64,000 nt of DNA from Liolophura sinensis. Taxonomy: Eukaryota > Mollusca > Polyplacophora > Chitonida > Chitonidae. Below the pieces are notes generated by a model, which was given only the letters and a program-made list of their open reading frames with translations, was not told where the DNA came from and did no database searches. Positions within the stretch are counted from its first letter, which is position 1. Every line of letters starts with the position of its first letter. Position numbers and translations under genes: made by a program. Shown piece after piece: positions 21,601 to 32,440 of this stretch. The stretch lies in NCBI RefSeq assembly GCF_032854445.1, contig NW_027017983.1, positions 62,001 through 126,000 on the forward strand. The letters are read 5' to 3'.

Positions 21601-22668
21601 TTTTTGGAAATTGTCTCAGCTAATTTATTTGCTATATTGGATGGAGAGGTTAATTTATTGTCTCCCTCCTTTAAATGCTGGACTTTTGTTTTATTAGTTT
21701 TGCCTTCAGTTTCTGAAGCATGTTATGGACCTTACGCGTAGGTGTTTTTGACATAATGCCGGAAACAAAGTTCCTCCAACAAGATGGTCTCTTGGACTTC
21801 ATTAATCGACGAGACTTGGTTCTAAATATACGAACCTGGTTTAGCTTATTATCAGTGATAATGATTAAATCTGTGTTCAGCCTTTTTCCGATCCTTTATG
21901 GCTATACGACAGCCATTGTTGAAACAGGGTTTACTTTTGGATTTGGGATTTGGCGAGGTCTTCGGGATAGTTCTATTGGCAGCTCGTAAAAGAAGCTCAT
22001 TTAATTCTAATATACGATCATCTTCTGCATTCAGAGTCTCTGAGGTGGCAGAAGTGATATGCCCCAGGATAACAGGAAAATGGTCACTACCACAAGGATC
22101 AGCATGCACTCTCCAAGAAAAATCAGGGATAAGTGATGGATCTGTGATAGTGAGACCGATAGCAGAATCAGCGCCATTACCCGGATGTAAATAGGTATTA
22201 GAACCATCGTTAAAATAACACAGTTCCTCCTTGGATAAGAAGTCTTCTACTATCTTGTCCTTATTTATGTTATTACCGCCCCAAATGGGGTTATGGGAAT
22301 TAAAATCTCCCATTATTATACACGGCATAGGTAGTTGTTCTATTAAATTATGTAACTGAAAAGCTGACAAAATAGTGTTCGGAAGTATATACACTGAACA
22401 TGATGTGATCAGAAACACGAACACCCACAGCTTAAAGCTCTGTATCCAGAGAAACATTACTTTGAATGATATTGTTATAGATGAAGATAGAAGAGCCGCC
22501 TGCAGCTCGTTCTTCCTCATTTGAATAAGTGCTGTATAATAAATAAGGTCTTCAGGTGAGTTTCCTGAGGGGCAATAGGATTTACTGATAGCACTAACTG
22601 TGTTATTTCAATAACATTTACCTTAAAACTTCGACAATTCCATGGTATAACTTTGTCTAAGGATGAGA
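21601..22668 (-). pseudogene. LINE ORF2 endonuclease (copy E)
   Basis: This carries the longest uninterrupted endonuclease frame in the window (222 codons, 21,852-22,520). It shows MGDFNSHNPIWG (GDFN, about 22,290-22,325), DGSNTYLHPGNGADSAIGLTITDPSL (Asp to Gly change in the usual SAIDLT), and GSDHFPVILGHIT (SDH motif near 22,075-22,110). NPKSKSKPCFNNGCRIAIKDRKKAE follows as the basic linker. ORF2 starts at 22,670 but its ATG has become ATC. There is a deletion around 22,050 (RVAxWNFDKAD segment missing). Confidence 0.85.
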
Positions 22669-23596
22669 TTATGGAGGGAGACGTATAGGAAATTTATCTT
22701 TATGTTTGGACCGAGGACGCCCCTTCCTTGGAGATCGGCTGTTAGATCTCCCTGGTGCGGGTGATGTATCTATCACATCAACATCCCATGTTGAAGGACC
22801 AAAGTCCTCCAACGATCCAAGCCTATTACAAATTTGGACAGGGTCTCTAGTGGTCTTAGAGGAACGCTCGGTGGGACCGGTAGGTTTATTATGATCAGTA
22901 TTTATTTCCGGGTTTGGTTTTGGCAGTTTTTGTTTTTGATTGGTTAAGTTCAGGTTTATCATTTTGTTGTGTATTATTCACTGGTTTTATTTGTTGTTCT
23001 GCGGTGGTCTCTGTTGAGCAGGAAATATGCGCAGGTTGAGCAGCAGGTTGTAAAGATGTAGGGTCAATGTAGACGGAAGCGAGGTTGTGTTGAAGGTCAA
23101 AAGTTTAATGATGTTGCGAGATTTCTTCGTAATGAAGCGTTTAACTCTGGCAACACCCTGTGATTTCAGTTCTGCGCATATTTCCTCTTCAGGCAGGTCA
23201 ATAATATCAACAATTCCGGTCACGAATTATCTGCTGACAGCTGTTCAGGGAGTTGTGATGGGATGCGAAAACAGGTATATCTCAAATTATTTTTTTTTTT
23301 GATTGTTGCTTCCGGAAACATTCAATGAGAATGTCTCCGGATCTTAATTTTTTCACGCTTTTAATGTTCCACCTGTGCCCTGGAGAGCCGTTTTTTAATA
23401 CAAAAGGATGAATTTTGGAGGCCAGCCTTTGTTCACTCTTAGTTGAGAGAACAATGAGGGCCGACCAGCTGTCCTGTCCATTATCAAGTAAGTCTGATAC
23501 ATCTTCTAAGTTCCTCTTTTTATCAGCACTTGACGAAGTCGGCTGAGAAAAGGATCTATTAGATATATTAGAAGTTGAAATTTGAGATGAAGGCAT
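22669..23596 (-). pseudogene. LINE ORF1, internally deleted (copy E)
   Basis: ORF1 starts at ATG 23,596-23,594 (MPSSQISTSNISNRS). The Ser-rich N-terminus runs on through LDNGQDSWSALIVLSTKSEQ and the SVKKLRSGDILIECFRKQQS block, in one frame to 23,285. The EEICAELKSQGVARVKRFITKKS block lies at 23,105-23,190. The zinc-knuckle region expected next is missing: sequence jumps to the Gln/Asn/Pro-rich tail (22,669-22,962). The frame upstream is open to 23,710, but the ATG at 23,596 fits the other copies. Confidence 0.83.
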
Positions 23597-24178
23597 TATG
23601 TACTTTATGAACTTCGCATTACGTGTCCCCAACCCGTCACGGAGTGCCAACAAGGGCGAATCTACCTCTGCGGATGACAAGCAAAGAATAGAAACAGGGA
23701 ATCCACGCAAGGTATACTCGAACAGATTGAATTCAATCTACTCTATTGACCCATTAGCCACCGCCTTCTACATTGACCCCAAAGGAAGAGCATCTGAAGA
23801 AAAGCCAACTTGACATCACAGTAAGTGATGAATAACAGACGCGATCAAGTATATGGCTTAACGTGACCAGCCGATTGATCGGACCGGGCCCATCCGACTT
23901 TCCGAAGTGACGAAGTAAGGGCCAAAGTGACGTGCTGGGTTTAAGGCTCTCGCAAGACCAACACGTCCTCAGCCACCAGGATCCCGTCCTCGGAGATTAC
24001 GAGTCGCAACCCACGGCAAACTGGTCGCTTCCCAGTTACCTCTCGCACAACTGAGAAGTTGTGAGCCTATTATATTCACCGGGCCCACACGGGAGAGCTT
24101 TAGGTTAGTCGTCTTTTACGACAAGCTTTCCTAGAGGACTGAGGTCCTATTCTTGTCACCCCGGAAACCCCACGGGGG
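23597..24178 (-). promoter_or_regulatory. LINE 5'UTR (copy E)
   Basis: Leader of copy E on the minus strand, from a CCCCGTGGGG-type start at about 24,178 to the ORF1 ATG. The hairpin at 24,118-24,132 is perfect (GTCGT, 5-base loop, ACGAC). The 5' terminus faces the 5' end of another LINE of opposite orientation at 24,181. Confidence 0.75.
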
Positions 24179-24180
24179 CC

Positions 24181-25264
24181 CAGTCCTTGATGTCTTCCCC
24201 AGGTTCAGGCATCGCCCTTGATAGCACTCCGTGGTGGGTGGGCAACACGTGAGTTGAATTCTGACTATATATATATTATGCCTTCCTTAAAACTTTCATC
24301 TGATTTCTCTGATATATCTAATATATCTATCAGGCCTTCCTCTCAGCCGACTTCATCAAGTGAAAGTTAGAGGTTCTGACTGACCCATTTGATAATGAAC
24401 ATTTGCCGGCTTTTATTGTTCTCTCCACTAGGAGTGAACAAAAGCCGGCCTCTATAATTCATTCCTTTTTGTAGAAAAGAGCTTTAGAAGGTACAGCCAG
24501 TGATTTAAAAACCGTCAAAAAGCTTAGATCCGGAGACATTCTCATCGAATACTTCCGGATACAACAATACAAAAACTTATTAGCTTTAATAAAAATTTCC
24601 GATCTATCTGTTTTTACGTCCCCTCACAATTCCCTGAACAGCTGTGAGGGAATAATACGTGATAGGGATGGTCATATCATTTATTTATCTCTGGAAGAAA
24701 TATGTACACAATTACCCCCCCCCCCCTCCAAAAAAAAAAAGCTGTTAACATTATCAGATTAAATACATACCTGTTGACCTTTAATAGTACTTCTCTACAT
24801 CGTATATCTACATTGGCCCGTATAAGATAAATGTTGATTTGTACATCCCTTGCCAAATATGTGGTCATGGCAAGGGCCAATACAAAAATAAAACTAATTT
24901 TTTTTTTCAGATACGGCAGTGAAGGCTACGATGGTTTCCAGTGCAGCAGCACAGTTAAGTGTTGCAACTGCGGTGGGCATCACATGGCCTCCTCTAGAGA
25001 CTGTCCGCTTTTCGTTAAGGAAAAATAAATAATCAATATAAAAACAAAGACAATATATATCGTATCAGGCAACTTCTAATCCTTTATCCTACAGACTTCA
25101 TTTGCCAATGCGGTCAAGCGTGTAGCATCTGTTGCTACGCAAACATCATTGACTTGGCCCATTGCAAACGAGACACCCTGTCCTATTGCTGTGGAACCTG
25201 CTCTTTCTTCTGCCTCAACCCCAGACCACCTCAACACAACAGATAAAACCAGTTAATAATACCG
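24181..25264 (+). pseudogene. LINE ORF1 (copy F)
   Basis: Plus-strand LINE with a short remnant of leader, then ORF1 from ATG 24,278 (MPSLKLSSDFSDISN). The SGDILIEYFRIQQ block is near 24,530-24,565, and the RDRD-containing block near 24,655. Sequence between 24,710 and 24,900 is disturbed by C, A and T runs. The knuckle region is near 24,910-25,010, where knuckle 2 has Tyr for His (YGSEGYDGFQC) and knuckle 3 is intact (CCNC-GGH-H-MASSRD-C). The C-terminal part is degenerate and the ORF1 stop junction is lost. Confidence 0.8.
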
Positions 25265-25412
25265 ACCAATCTGATAAACCTGAACCTATCCACCATCCTT
25301 TACCTGTTCTAATTCTTTAGAACGTGTAGCTAGGTGGAAATTCGACGAAGAACATTGGATCACATTTGAGATGTTCTGCGAAGCTTTTATCATGCCAGAG
25401 ACTCTCAGTATT
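25265..25412 (+). pseudogene. LINE endonuclease scrap (copy F)
   Basis: Short C-terminal endonuclease piece: SNSLERVARWKFDEEHWI-T-FEMFCEA, then MPETLS. It is joined on the left to ORF1 and on the right (25,412) to the EN-RT linker. Nearly the whole endonuclease is therefore deleted in this copy. Confidence 0.75.
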
Positions 25413-26800
25413 ATAAGTTTCTGAATCATTTTCCGCCTGAGCCATTTGAGACTCTCTTGGGTTTGCTTAGTGATATTTGGATAACTGGTAATGTTTCAAA
25501 ATTCCAAAATGCGGGTAAGGGGTCATACTGATGCAAATAATTACCGTCCCATAGCTCTTACCAGCTGTGTGATTAATGACAGACTTGTTTGGTTTCTTGA
25601 AACCAACAAACTTTTATCAAAATGTACTATGTGGTTTTCGTCAAGGTAGATCTACTACGGATCACTTTGTCCGATTTATAACCTGTATTCGGGATGGTTT
25701 CATCAATAATAAACATGTGGTGTCGATATTTTTCGACCTAGAAAAGGTCTATGACACCACATGGAAATATGGTGTTTTGAAGGACCTTGCTAATGCGGGC
25801 CTTGAAGGCCGATTACCAATATTGGTATCAGAATTTTTATCTGATCGTCAGTTTAAGGCACGGTTGGGGCCCACTCTTCCCGACTCTCATGAGCAGGAGT
25901 TGGGTGTGCCTCAGGGCAGGATTCTATCGCCTACTTTATTCAGCATAAAAATAAATAGCTTAGCAAAAACATTAACATCGGGCACAAAGGGTTCTATATA
26001 CGTGGATGATTTCCTTATATGCTACCGTGCTAAAAATATTAATTCGAACGTCGGTTGCAGCTTTGTCTCAATAAAATCGAGAAATGGGCAACTGAAAACG
26101 GTTTTAGATTTTCAACGTTTAAATCCGTCGGTATGCATTTTTGTAATAAACTGAAACTCCATCTTGACCCCAAGCTTAAATTTTTGTGGTCAACAGGTTA
26201 AATTTTTTGGAGAAACAAAATTTTTAGGTATATTATTTGATAGTAAGCTATCTTTTATACCTTTATATAAAAATGGTTTAAGCTAAATGCACAAAGGCTC
26301 TGGATATATTTAAGGTCGTGTCTAACACCGAATAGGGTGCTGACCGATCTGTGTTACTCAACCTGTATTGTTCTCTGGTGAGGTCTAAATTGCATTATGG
26401 GTCCATCATTTACGGATGCGCCAGAAAGTCGTACATTAAAATGTTGGATCCTGTTCATCACCAAGGTTTGAGGCTCAGCCTTGGTGATTTTAGAACTTCA
26501 CCAGTAGAAAGTTTATACGTAGAGCCTAATGAGCTCTCTTTATATAACCTACGTATAAAACTAAGCCTTCAATATACTACAAAGCTTAAAGCTCATCCAA
26601 CAAACCCAGCCTTCGACTGTGTTGTCAATCCATCATGTGTGGATATATTTAATAAATGTCCTAACAAGATCCTTCCTTTTGCTCTGCGTATATGGGACGA
26701 TATAGTGGAAGCTAACATCAAGGTGGAGGATATAGCTCCGGTGACTTTTCCGGAGTCTCCTCCCTGTGTTCTTCCATAACCTAAACTAATATTTGATCTA
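25413..26800 (+). pseudogene. LINE reverse transcriptase (copy F, best preserved)
   Basis: Best-preserved RT of the family. The frame at 25,576-26,154 contains in order GFRQGRSTTDH (25,633-25,665), motif A IFFDLEKVYDTTW (25,727-25,765), motif B GVPQGRILSPTLFSI (25,905-25,950) and motif C YVDDFLICYRAKN (25,999-26,037), with both catalytic Asp present. A frameshift near 26,040-26,060 follows. The thumb (RSKLHYGSIIYGCARKS, LDPVHHQGLRLSLGDFRTSPVESLY) continues in another frame at 26,351-26,779 to the linker. The family copies RNA into the nicked target; here stops and the lost endonuclease make that impossible. Confidence 0.92.
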
Positions 26801-27598
26801 CGTAAATATAATAAATCAAATACAAATAATCTTATAATTCAGCAAAGTTTTGCTGAAATCAAGGCTGATTCTATGGACTATAAATTTATATATAGTGACG
26901 GGTCAAAGGATAGGGACAGGGTTGCGGCTGCGGCTGTCTTAGAACTTTCTTCGTCTGTAACCTTCATCTTTAATCTTTTCTGGAGAGGCCAGAGCTACAC
27001 TCCTGGCCTTATCATATGTTTCCTCTGGGCACGCCCAGAGGGCAATGATATGCACCGACTCGTTGTCTTGGATTTTGGCAATTTCAGCAGAATAAATGTA
27101 AAAATCCAGTGATACTTGAAATATTAGACTAAAACAGAAAACTAATGAAAATAGGTGGAGCTATTATATTCTGTTGGATACCGAGTTATATTGGTATCCA
27201 TGAAAGCACATTCCTGTACAGGGTCGCAAATTCTGCCCTAAATAAATCTATATTAAAAGTTAAAATTCCGTGTACTGATTTTAAATTGAACATTCCTAAA
27301 TGTATTCGTCGCCTTTGGCAGGGTGAATGGAACTTGCAGGACCATAATAAACTGCATGGTATTCATCCTCTCATTGGCTATAATTCTTATACTCGTGGGA
27401 TGTCTTGCAGAGACCAAGTCATTTTAACGAGATGTCGTATTTGGGAAACTCGTCTAACAATTTTATGCTGGATGGGAGCAGTGCTTCTGGGTGTGTTGGA
27501 TGTGATGCTCAGTATGGCATCCAACATATCATGGTTGACTGTGTGGTCTTTACCCATATCCGGCAGAGATTATACACTGTCATGGCGATGTTGTCAAA
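26801..27598 (+). pseudogene. LINE RNase H and C-terminal CCHC (copy F)
   Basis: Plus-strand RNase H: the first Asp in YSDGSKDRDRVAAAAVLE (26,888-26,945), then FCWIPSYIGIHEST (27,168-27,210), where the usual VADREAK is VANSALN so the last catalytic Asp is lost. The IRRLWQGEWNLQDHNKLHGIHP segment and RDQVILTRCRI follow. The C-terminal CCHC is GCVGCDAQYGIQHIMVDC (27,488-27,540) in a shifted frame. LINE sequence ends near 27,598 without the usual 3'UTR, so the copy is 3'-truncated. Confidence 0.88.
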
Positions 27599-27652
27599 CT
27601 GTGTGGACTGCAATTTATTTTACATTTTGTACTTTGTCTTGTCTGTTTGTAG

Positions 27653-27870
27653 ATTACAAATCGCATCAATTTTTTAAATTGGATGGGTTTGTCTTTGAAA
27701 ATGATGAACCGGATTATTTGTGTCACTTTTGCTTTTTTGGTAATTTAAATCTTCCTTACGAAGTTAATAGAAAAATACCCGTTTTTATTTGTTTTCCACA
27801 TTCTAATAATCATCTTGTGCAAGGCACATTTTTAAACACCTTCTGTGTTATGCATTATGGCATAATTTAG
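27653..27870 (+). CDS. PHD-finger-like coding stretch, possible exon
   Basis: Open frame just beyond the truncated LINE: DYKSHQFFKLDGFVFENDEP, then DYLCHFCFFGNLNLPYEVN, ending at the stop at 27,868-27,870. The CHFC pair after an aromatic residue, followed by an LP-Y/F segment, looks like the last Cys pair of a PHD finger. The sequence just upstream, ending in a pyrimidine-rich stretch and AG at 27,651-27,652, makes a good splice acceptor. The N-terminal half of the finger is not in the window in the same frame. It could be a host exon or part of the ORF1 of another LINE, many of which carry PHD fingers. Function not assigned. Confidence 0.4.
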
Positions 27871-29819
27871 CATGTACAATACAGTTAGTTTAAGCATTCT
27901 GTGTAACTCCAAAGTGTGTTATATTGCCCCATACCTATGACTTTAAACGTAAGAAAAATCCCTTTTTGTATTTAACCCACGGTGTGAAACGTGGTGTATA
28001 TATTAACACATGCATAGTGACTCACTCTGAGTAATAATTCACTCCTGCAAAATATCAGGTAAACTCAAGCTTAATTTTGCAGATATACATGTTGCCAAAT
28101 CTTTATTTACTCATACTGTTGTAACTTTTTTGTAGGTTTTCTCTTTAGATAAACATATGTTATTTGCTTCCTATACTTTCGTCTTCATAATTGATTCTTT
28201 GATATTCTAGTTTCTTTAAAGTATTGCTTAAAGACACAATTCATGCGTTCATAAACTAAACATCAACGTGTTAAGGATGTAAACGTGTAAAGACTGGACA
28301 CATTATGCGCTTAGATTTGCACTTAGGCTCAAAATGCCATTTTTGCAGTGCGGGAATATCCTTCGACGTTAGAGACCTAGAGTAAGGATGACGTCATCGA
28401 TAATGGAGACGCGTTGAGGCCGTGACAAGACGAAGTTTCACTAAACCTTACCAGGCTGAAAAACTATTTAATGCCGGATACTGTGAATGGTAGTCTTTCA
28501 GTGGACATAAAACATTAGTCAGGTGCTGTCTTTCACTTTAAGTCAGCTAGTATAGGAATGGTACAAGATATACTAGGAAACCAAAGAAAGGGAAATACAG
28601 GTCAGCCATATTGGATTTGACCAGAATATCTGAATTTCAAGATAAAAAGAATAGAGGTTTTAAAGTTAAACATATTCTAAACCAAAAGGGCTAACAGGAC
28701 TCTCTTTGGGTCACAAGACTTCGCGGTTATATTGGACAGAGATACTGAACTAAACAGTCTTGTCCACATCCCACTAATAAGAATCGTTTCATGTTCCAGT
28801 ACAGAAAGTGTACTGAAAGTAGACATCGTTTATATGCAAATTAAGTAACTATGATGCGGCATAACGCCATTTCTGAAATACTATAGCCATATCGTGGCGT
28901 TAATCGGATTAACGGAGATAGTGAACGGTATGCATTTCCATCTGTCAAACTTTCCTATGTTTGGATGGTTTTGTTTTAAGGCTGGTGACACCAACGGACA
29001 CCCTGAAGATAAATATTTAAATGTTTGATTGTCAACAGTGATGAACAGAGATACAGTAGGTCTATAATGCTTGAAGATGTTGATTTATTTCAATCGAACG
29101 TATATTAATAAATATACATAAACAAGGCAAAAACTCTCAGAAGCGGATTTGAAGGAGAGACCTCATCATTAGAATATCTGTATTAAAACCGTTGCCTCTA
29201 ACTTGGCCATGGCATGGTCACAGTTTGTGCATGCCCGTATGGCTTAACGAGTCTGGATTGCCATTACCATAACGAGGGGGTGTTGCAAAGCTGTTCGAAA
29301 TGTTGAGACTTAAATCGATATTTCTCCTGTATGTGGAATGTGCACTGTCACATGATATTCTCAGAAAAGAATCTGTGTACGTATTGCAGTTCTACTCACT
29401 GAAGATTTAAAATAATTGGTGTGGACTCAACTTTTGGTTGCCTTATATGTGTACAGTAATCAACATTTAATGTTTTAAGAAGCAGTAGACATCATGTCGC
29501 TGTAGCCTGTAGTCGCTTGATACCATAGGGAACTCAAACACTTTCACTTGATGTCTGCTTGCTGGTCGAGGTCCAAGCTGAGGTTTCAGTGATTTTTCCA
29601 GCTGGTTTTTTCCAACACTTAAACAAGGACTTCACGTAGTTCTGAAACTGACTAAAATAGCTCACATTAATACCGATATTTAGAGAGGTTTTTACTGGTC
29701 TGGAGACTACAGCCTGAATTAATTAAAAACCTCACACAAGAAGTTAAATATGCTTAATTTTCTGTTGTGATAACCTGGTTAGTCTTATACGTGTGGTATT
29801 GTTTAGAGAATGTACTCAC
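27871..29819. other. Unique sequence, no gene seen
   Basis: About 1.9 kb of AT-rich sequence without long open frames or LINE matches, except a degenerate stretch near 28,855-28,905 that resembles the LINE 3' end. Because a receptor exon lies next to it on the minus strand, part of this is probably intron of that gene. Confidence 0.6.
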
Positions 29820-30022
29820 CTAGACATCACCGCGTATATGATTGGATTGAGGAAGCTGTTCGAGACTGCTATCGAATTCAGAGCGACAGAAACATGCAAT
29901 TTTCGGGAACTTTCACCATCTCCATATACAGCGAATCTGGCAAGGCTGATCATGTCGTATAATACAGCTGGTCCCCAACAAGCAATAAACGCCACCAACA
30001 CGATGATCAGCATTTTTATAAC
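29820..30022 (-). CDS. Exon of a rhodopsin-family GPCR (TM6-TM7)
   Basis: A host exon on the minus strand. Translation gives VIKMLIIVLVAFIACWGPAV for TM6 (with the CWGP version of the CWxP motif), a short third extracellular loop (YGDGESSRKLH), then TM7 with NSFLNPIIYAVMS (NPxxY motif). The exon starts after a pyrimidine-rich TTCTTTTCACTATGCAG acceptor (AG at 30,024-30,023) and ends in AG followed by GTGAGT (donor at 29,819-29,814), so it is 203 bp with the last codon split. The architecture fits neuropeptide-type class A receptors, but the ligand cannot be inferred. Other exons are not recognised in the window. The frame is clean, unlike all transposon frames here. Confidence 0.85.
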
Positions 30023-30264
30023 CTGCATAGTGAAAAGAACAATGTTGAGGAGTATCTATAAACACTATTAGAAGGACAAGGTAAAACTAGCGACACCATG
30101 AAAGTGTCATTTATCTCAAGCTTTAAATGCTGTAAACATTCTGATATTCTTCCACATGTAAGGATACCATATAACCTTTCACTGCAGAGTTAAAATGGAT
30201 TGACAGATTAAAGCTTCCAATTTGATCACATTAAACAGGGAAGGTATGCAAAACTGCTGAATGA
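30023..30264. other. Intron-like sequence
   Basis: Between the receptor exon and the LINE 3' end there is only AT-rich sequence. It is presumably intron upstream of the GPCR exon, which would place the neighbouring LINE inside the same intron or between genes. Confidence 0.45.
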
Positions 30265-30575
30265 TAGAATGATTATGGTTTAACGTCACATTGGCAATAT
30301 TTCAGCCACATCGTGGCGAGAACACGGTGAAAACCCGAGGCGATCGAGGTTTCCAATATTGTGGTGAGAACACCAAAAACGAAACATAAATGTTCGGACA
30401 TGTTTAAAATCAGATAAGAACAACCAAAACAGTTAAAACTCGAAAACCAGCCTATTTTTAAAATAGTATATCAAGAAATCTTTATGTATATATAACTTTT
30501 TGTCTATAATATTTATGACGATTAAAATTTATATTTTATAATAAAGGCCAATGGCCCTCAAATAATATATGACAA
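30265..30575 (-). other. LINE 3'UTR (copy G)
   Basis: About 300 bp following ORF2, shared with 39,215-39,497, 44,206-44,470, 52,130-52,427, 53,955-54,240 and 58,395-58,680. It contains an AACCAAAACAG-type stretch, then the block with CCATATCGTGGCG and the 3' end reading TGAAATATTGCCAATGTGGCGT in the better copies. The last bases repeat a four-base ATTC unit instead of poly(A). Confidence 0.78.
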
Positions 30576-31290
30576 CATCGCCATCTAGGATGTAATTGAG
30601 TGTCAGACGAGGATGCCCAATACGCCACCTCGTTAAAACGACTTGGTCTCTACGAGACATTTAAGAAGTATAAGAATTGTAGCCAATGACAGGATGAATA
30701 GTATGCAGTTCATTGTGGTCCTGCAAGTTCCATTCACCTTGCCAAAGGCGACGAATATAATTAAGAATATTAGACTTTATGTCAGTATAAGGGATTTTAA
30801 CCCCAAGTACAGGTTTATACAGGGCAGCTTTCGATTCCCTGTCCGCGACTGAGTTTCCATGGATACCAATGTGACTTGCTATCCAACAGAATATAATATC
30901 TTTACCTCTTTTAATTAGTTTTCTATGTTTGGCTTTTATTTCAAGTATCAATGGATTTTAATTTTTTTTATTCTGCATTTCCAAAAGGCAAGATAGTGAG
31001 TCGCTGCATATCACTGTCCTCTGGGGAAACATATGATAAGGCCAGGAGTATAGTCCTGGCCTCTCCAGAAAAGATAGAAGATGAAAGTGGCAGACGAAGC
31101 GAAGTGACCCGCTGTTCTAAGAAAGCCGCAGCCGCAGCCGCAACCTTGTTCCATCTTTTGACCCGTCAGTATATATAAATTTATAATCCATATAGTTAGC
31201 CTTGATTTCAGCAAAACTTTGCTGAATTATAAGAGGATTTGTGTTTGATTTATTATATTTACGTAGATCAAATATTAGTTATGGTCAATA
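30576..31290 (-). pseudogene. LINE RNase H and CCHC (copy G)
   Basis: RNase H domain with CWIASHIGIHGNSVADRESKAAL (30,815-30,885), retaining the last catalytic Asp in VADRE. Upstream, the DGS motif region near 31,165 has been altered (ILTGQKM), and the middle segment reads EARTILLAL-like in another frame. The C-terminal CCHC is only partly present at 30,576-30,640. Confidence 0.83.
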
Positions 31291-32440
31291 TGGTCCCGTA
31301 AACGAAGACCAAGTGAAGGGATCTTGGGACATTTATTAAATGTATCTACATAAAATGGACTAAGACCCAGTCGTCGGCAGGGTTCGTTGGATGAGGTTTA
31401 AGCTTTGTGGCATATTGAAGGCTCAGTTTTATCCGTCGGTTATATAAAGAAGGCTTATTTGCCTCCACGTATACACTCTCTACTGGTGAGGTTCTAAAAG
31501 CACCAAGGCGGAGCCTCAAACCTTGATGATGGACAGGATCCAACATTTAAATGTACGACTTCCTAGCGAAACTGTAAATGATGGATCCATAGTCTAATTT
31601 AGACCTCATCAGAGAACGATATAGACTGAGTAAAACAGATCGAGCAGCACCCCAATCGGTGCAAGACACGACCTTGATTATATCGAGAGCCTTTGTACAT
31701 TTAGCTTTAAGAATTTTTATATGACGTATAAAAGATAGCTAACTATCAAATATTATACCTAAAAATTTTGGTTCTCCAGCAATTTTAACCTGTTGAAATG
31801 CACACCGACGGTTGTAATCTTTAGAAGTCTAAAAGCGTTTTCAGTTGCCCATTTCTCTATCTTATTGAGACACAGCTGCAAGTGACGTTCGAAGTTATTC
31901 ATATTTTTAGCACGGTAGCATATAAGGAAATCATCCACGTATAAAGAACCCTCTATGCCAGATGTTAATGATTTTGCTAGGCTATTTATTGTTATGCTAA
32001 ACAGAGTTGGCGATAGAATGCTGCCCACGATATACACCCATTTCCTGCTCAGAAGAGTCAGAAAGGGTGGACCGAACCCGTACCTTAAACTGACCATCAA
32101 ATAAATGTTGAGATATAAATAAAGGTAATCGACCTTTAATTCCATATCCGCAAGGTGTTTTAAAATACCATAGTTCCATGTGGTATCGTAGGCCTTTTCA
32201 AGGTCGAAAAATATGGACACCACATGTTTATTATTAACAAAACACTCGTGAATAAAAGTTTCAAATCGAACAAGGTGATCTAAAGTAGGTCGACCTTGAC
32301 GAAAACCACACTGAATATTAGATAAAAGCTTGTTGGTTTCAAGTCGGTCGTTAATCATCCATTCCATAGTCTTACAGACACAGGTGTTACAAGCTATGGG
32401 CTGGAATTTTTTGGATCAGTATGATCCTTACTTGGTTTGG
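31291..32440 (-). pseudogene. LINE reverse transcriptase (copy G)
   Basis: Minus-strand RT. GFRQGRPTLDH near 32,280-32,310, motif A IFFDLEKAYDTTW near 32,180-32,215, a frameshifted middle, motif B VGSILSPTLFSI near 31,990-32,030 (GVPQ partly lost) and motif C YVDDFLICYRAKN near 31,905-31,940 are visible. The thumb LDPVHHQGLRLRLGAFRTSP lies at 31,490-31,545. A deletion after motif C near 31,790-31,820 removes about 50 bp. Confidence 0.88.
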
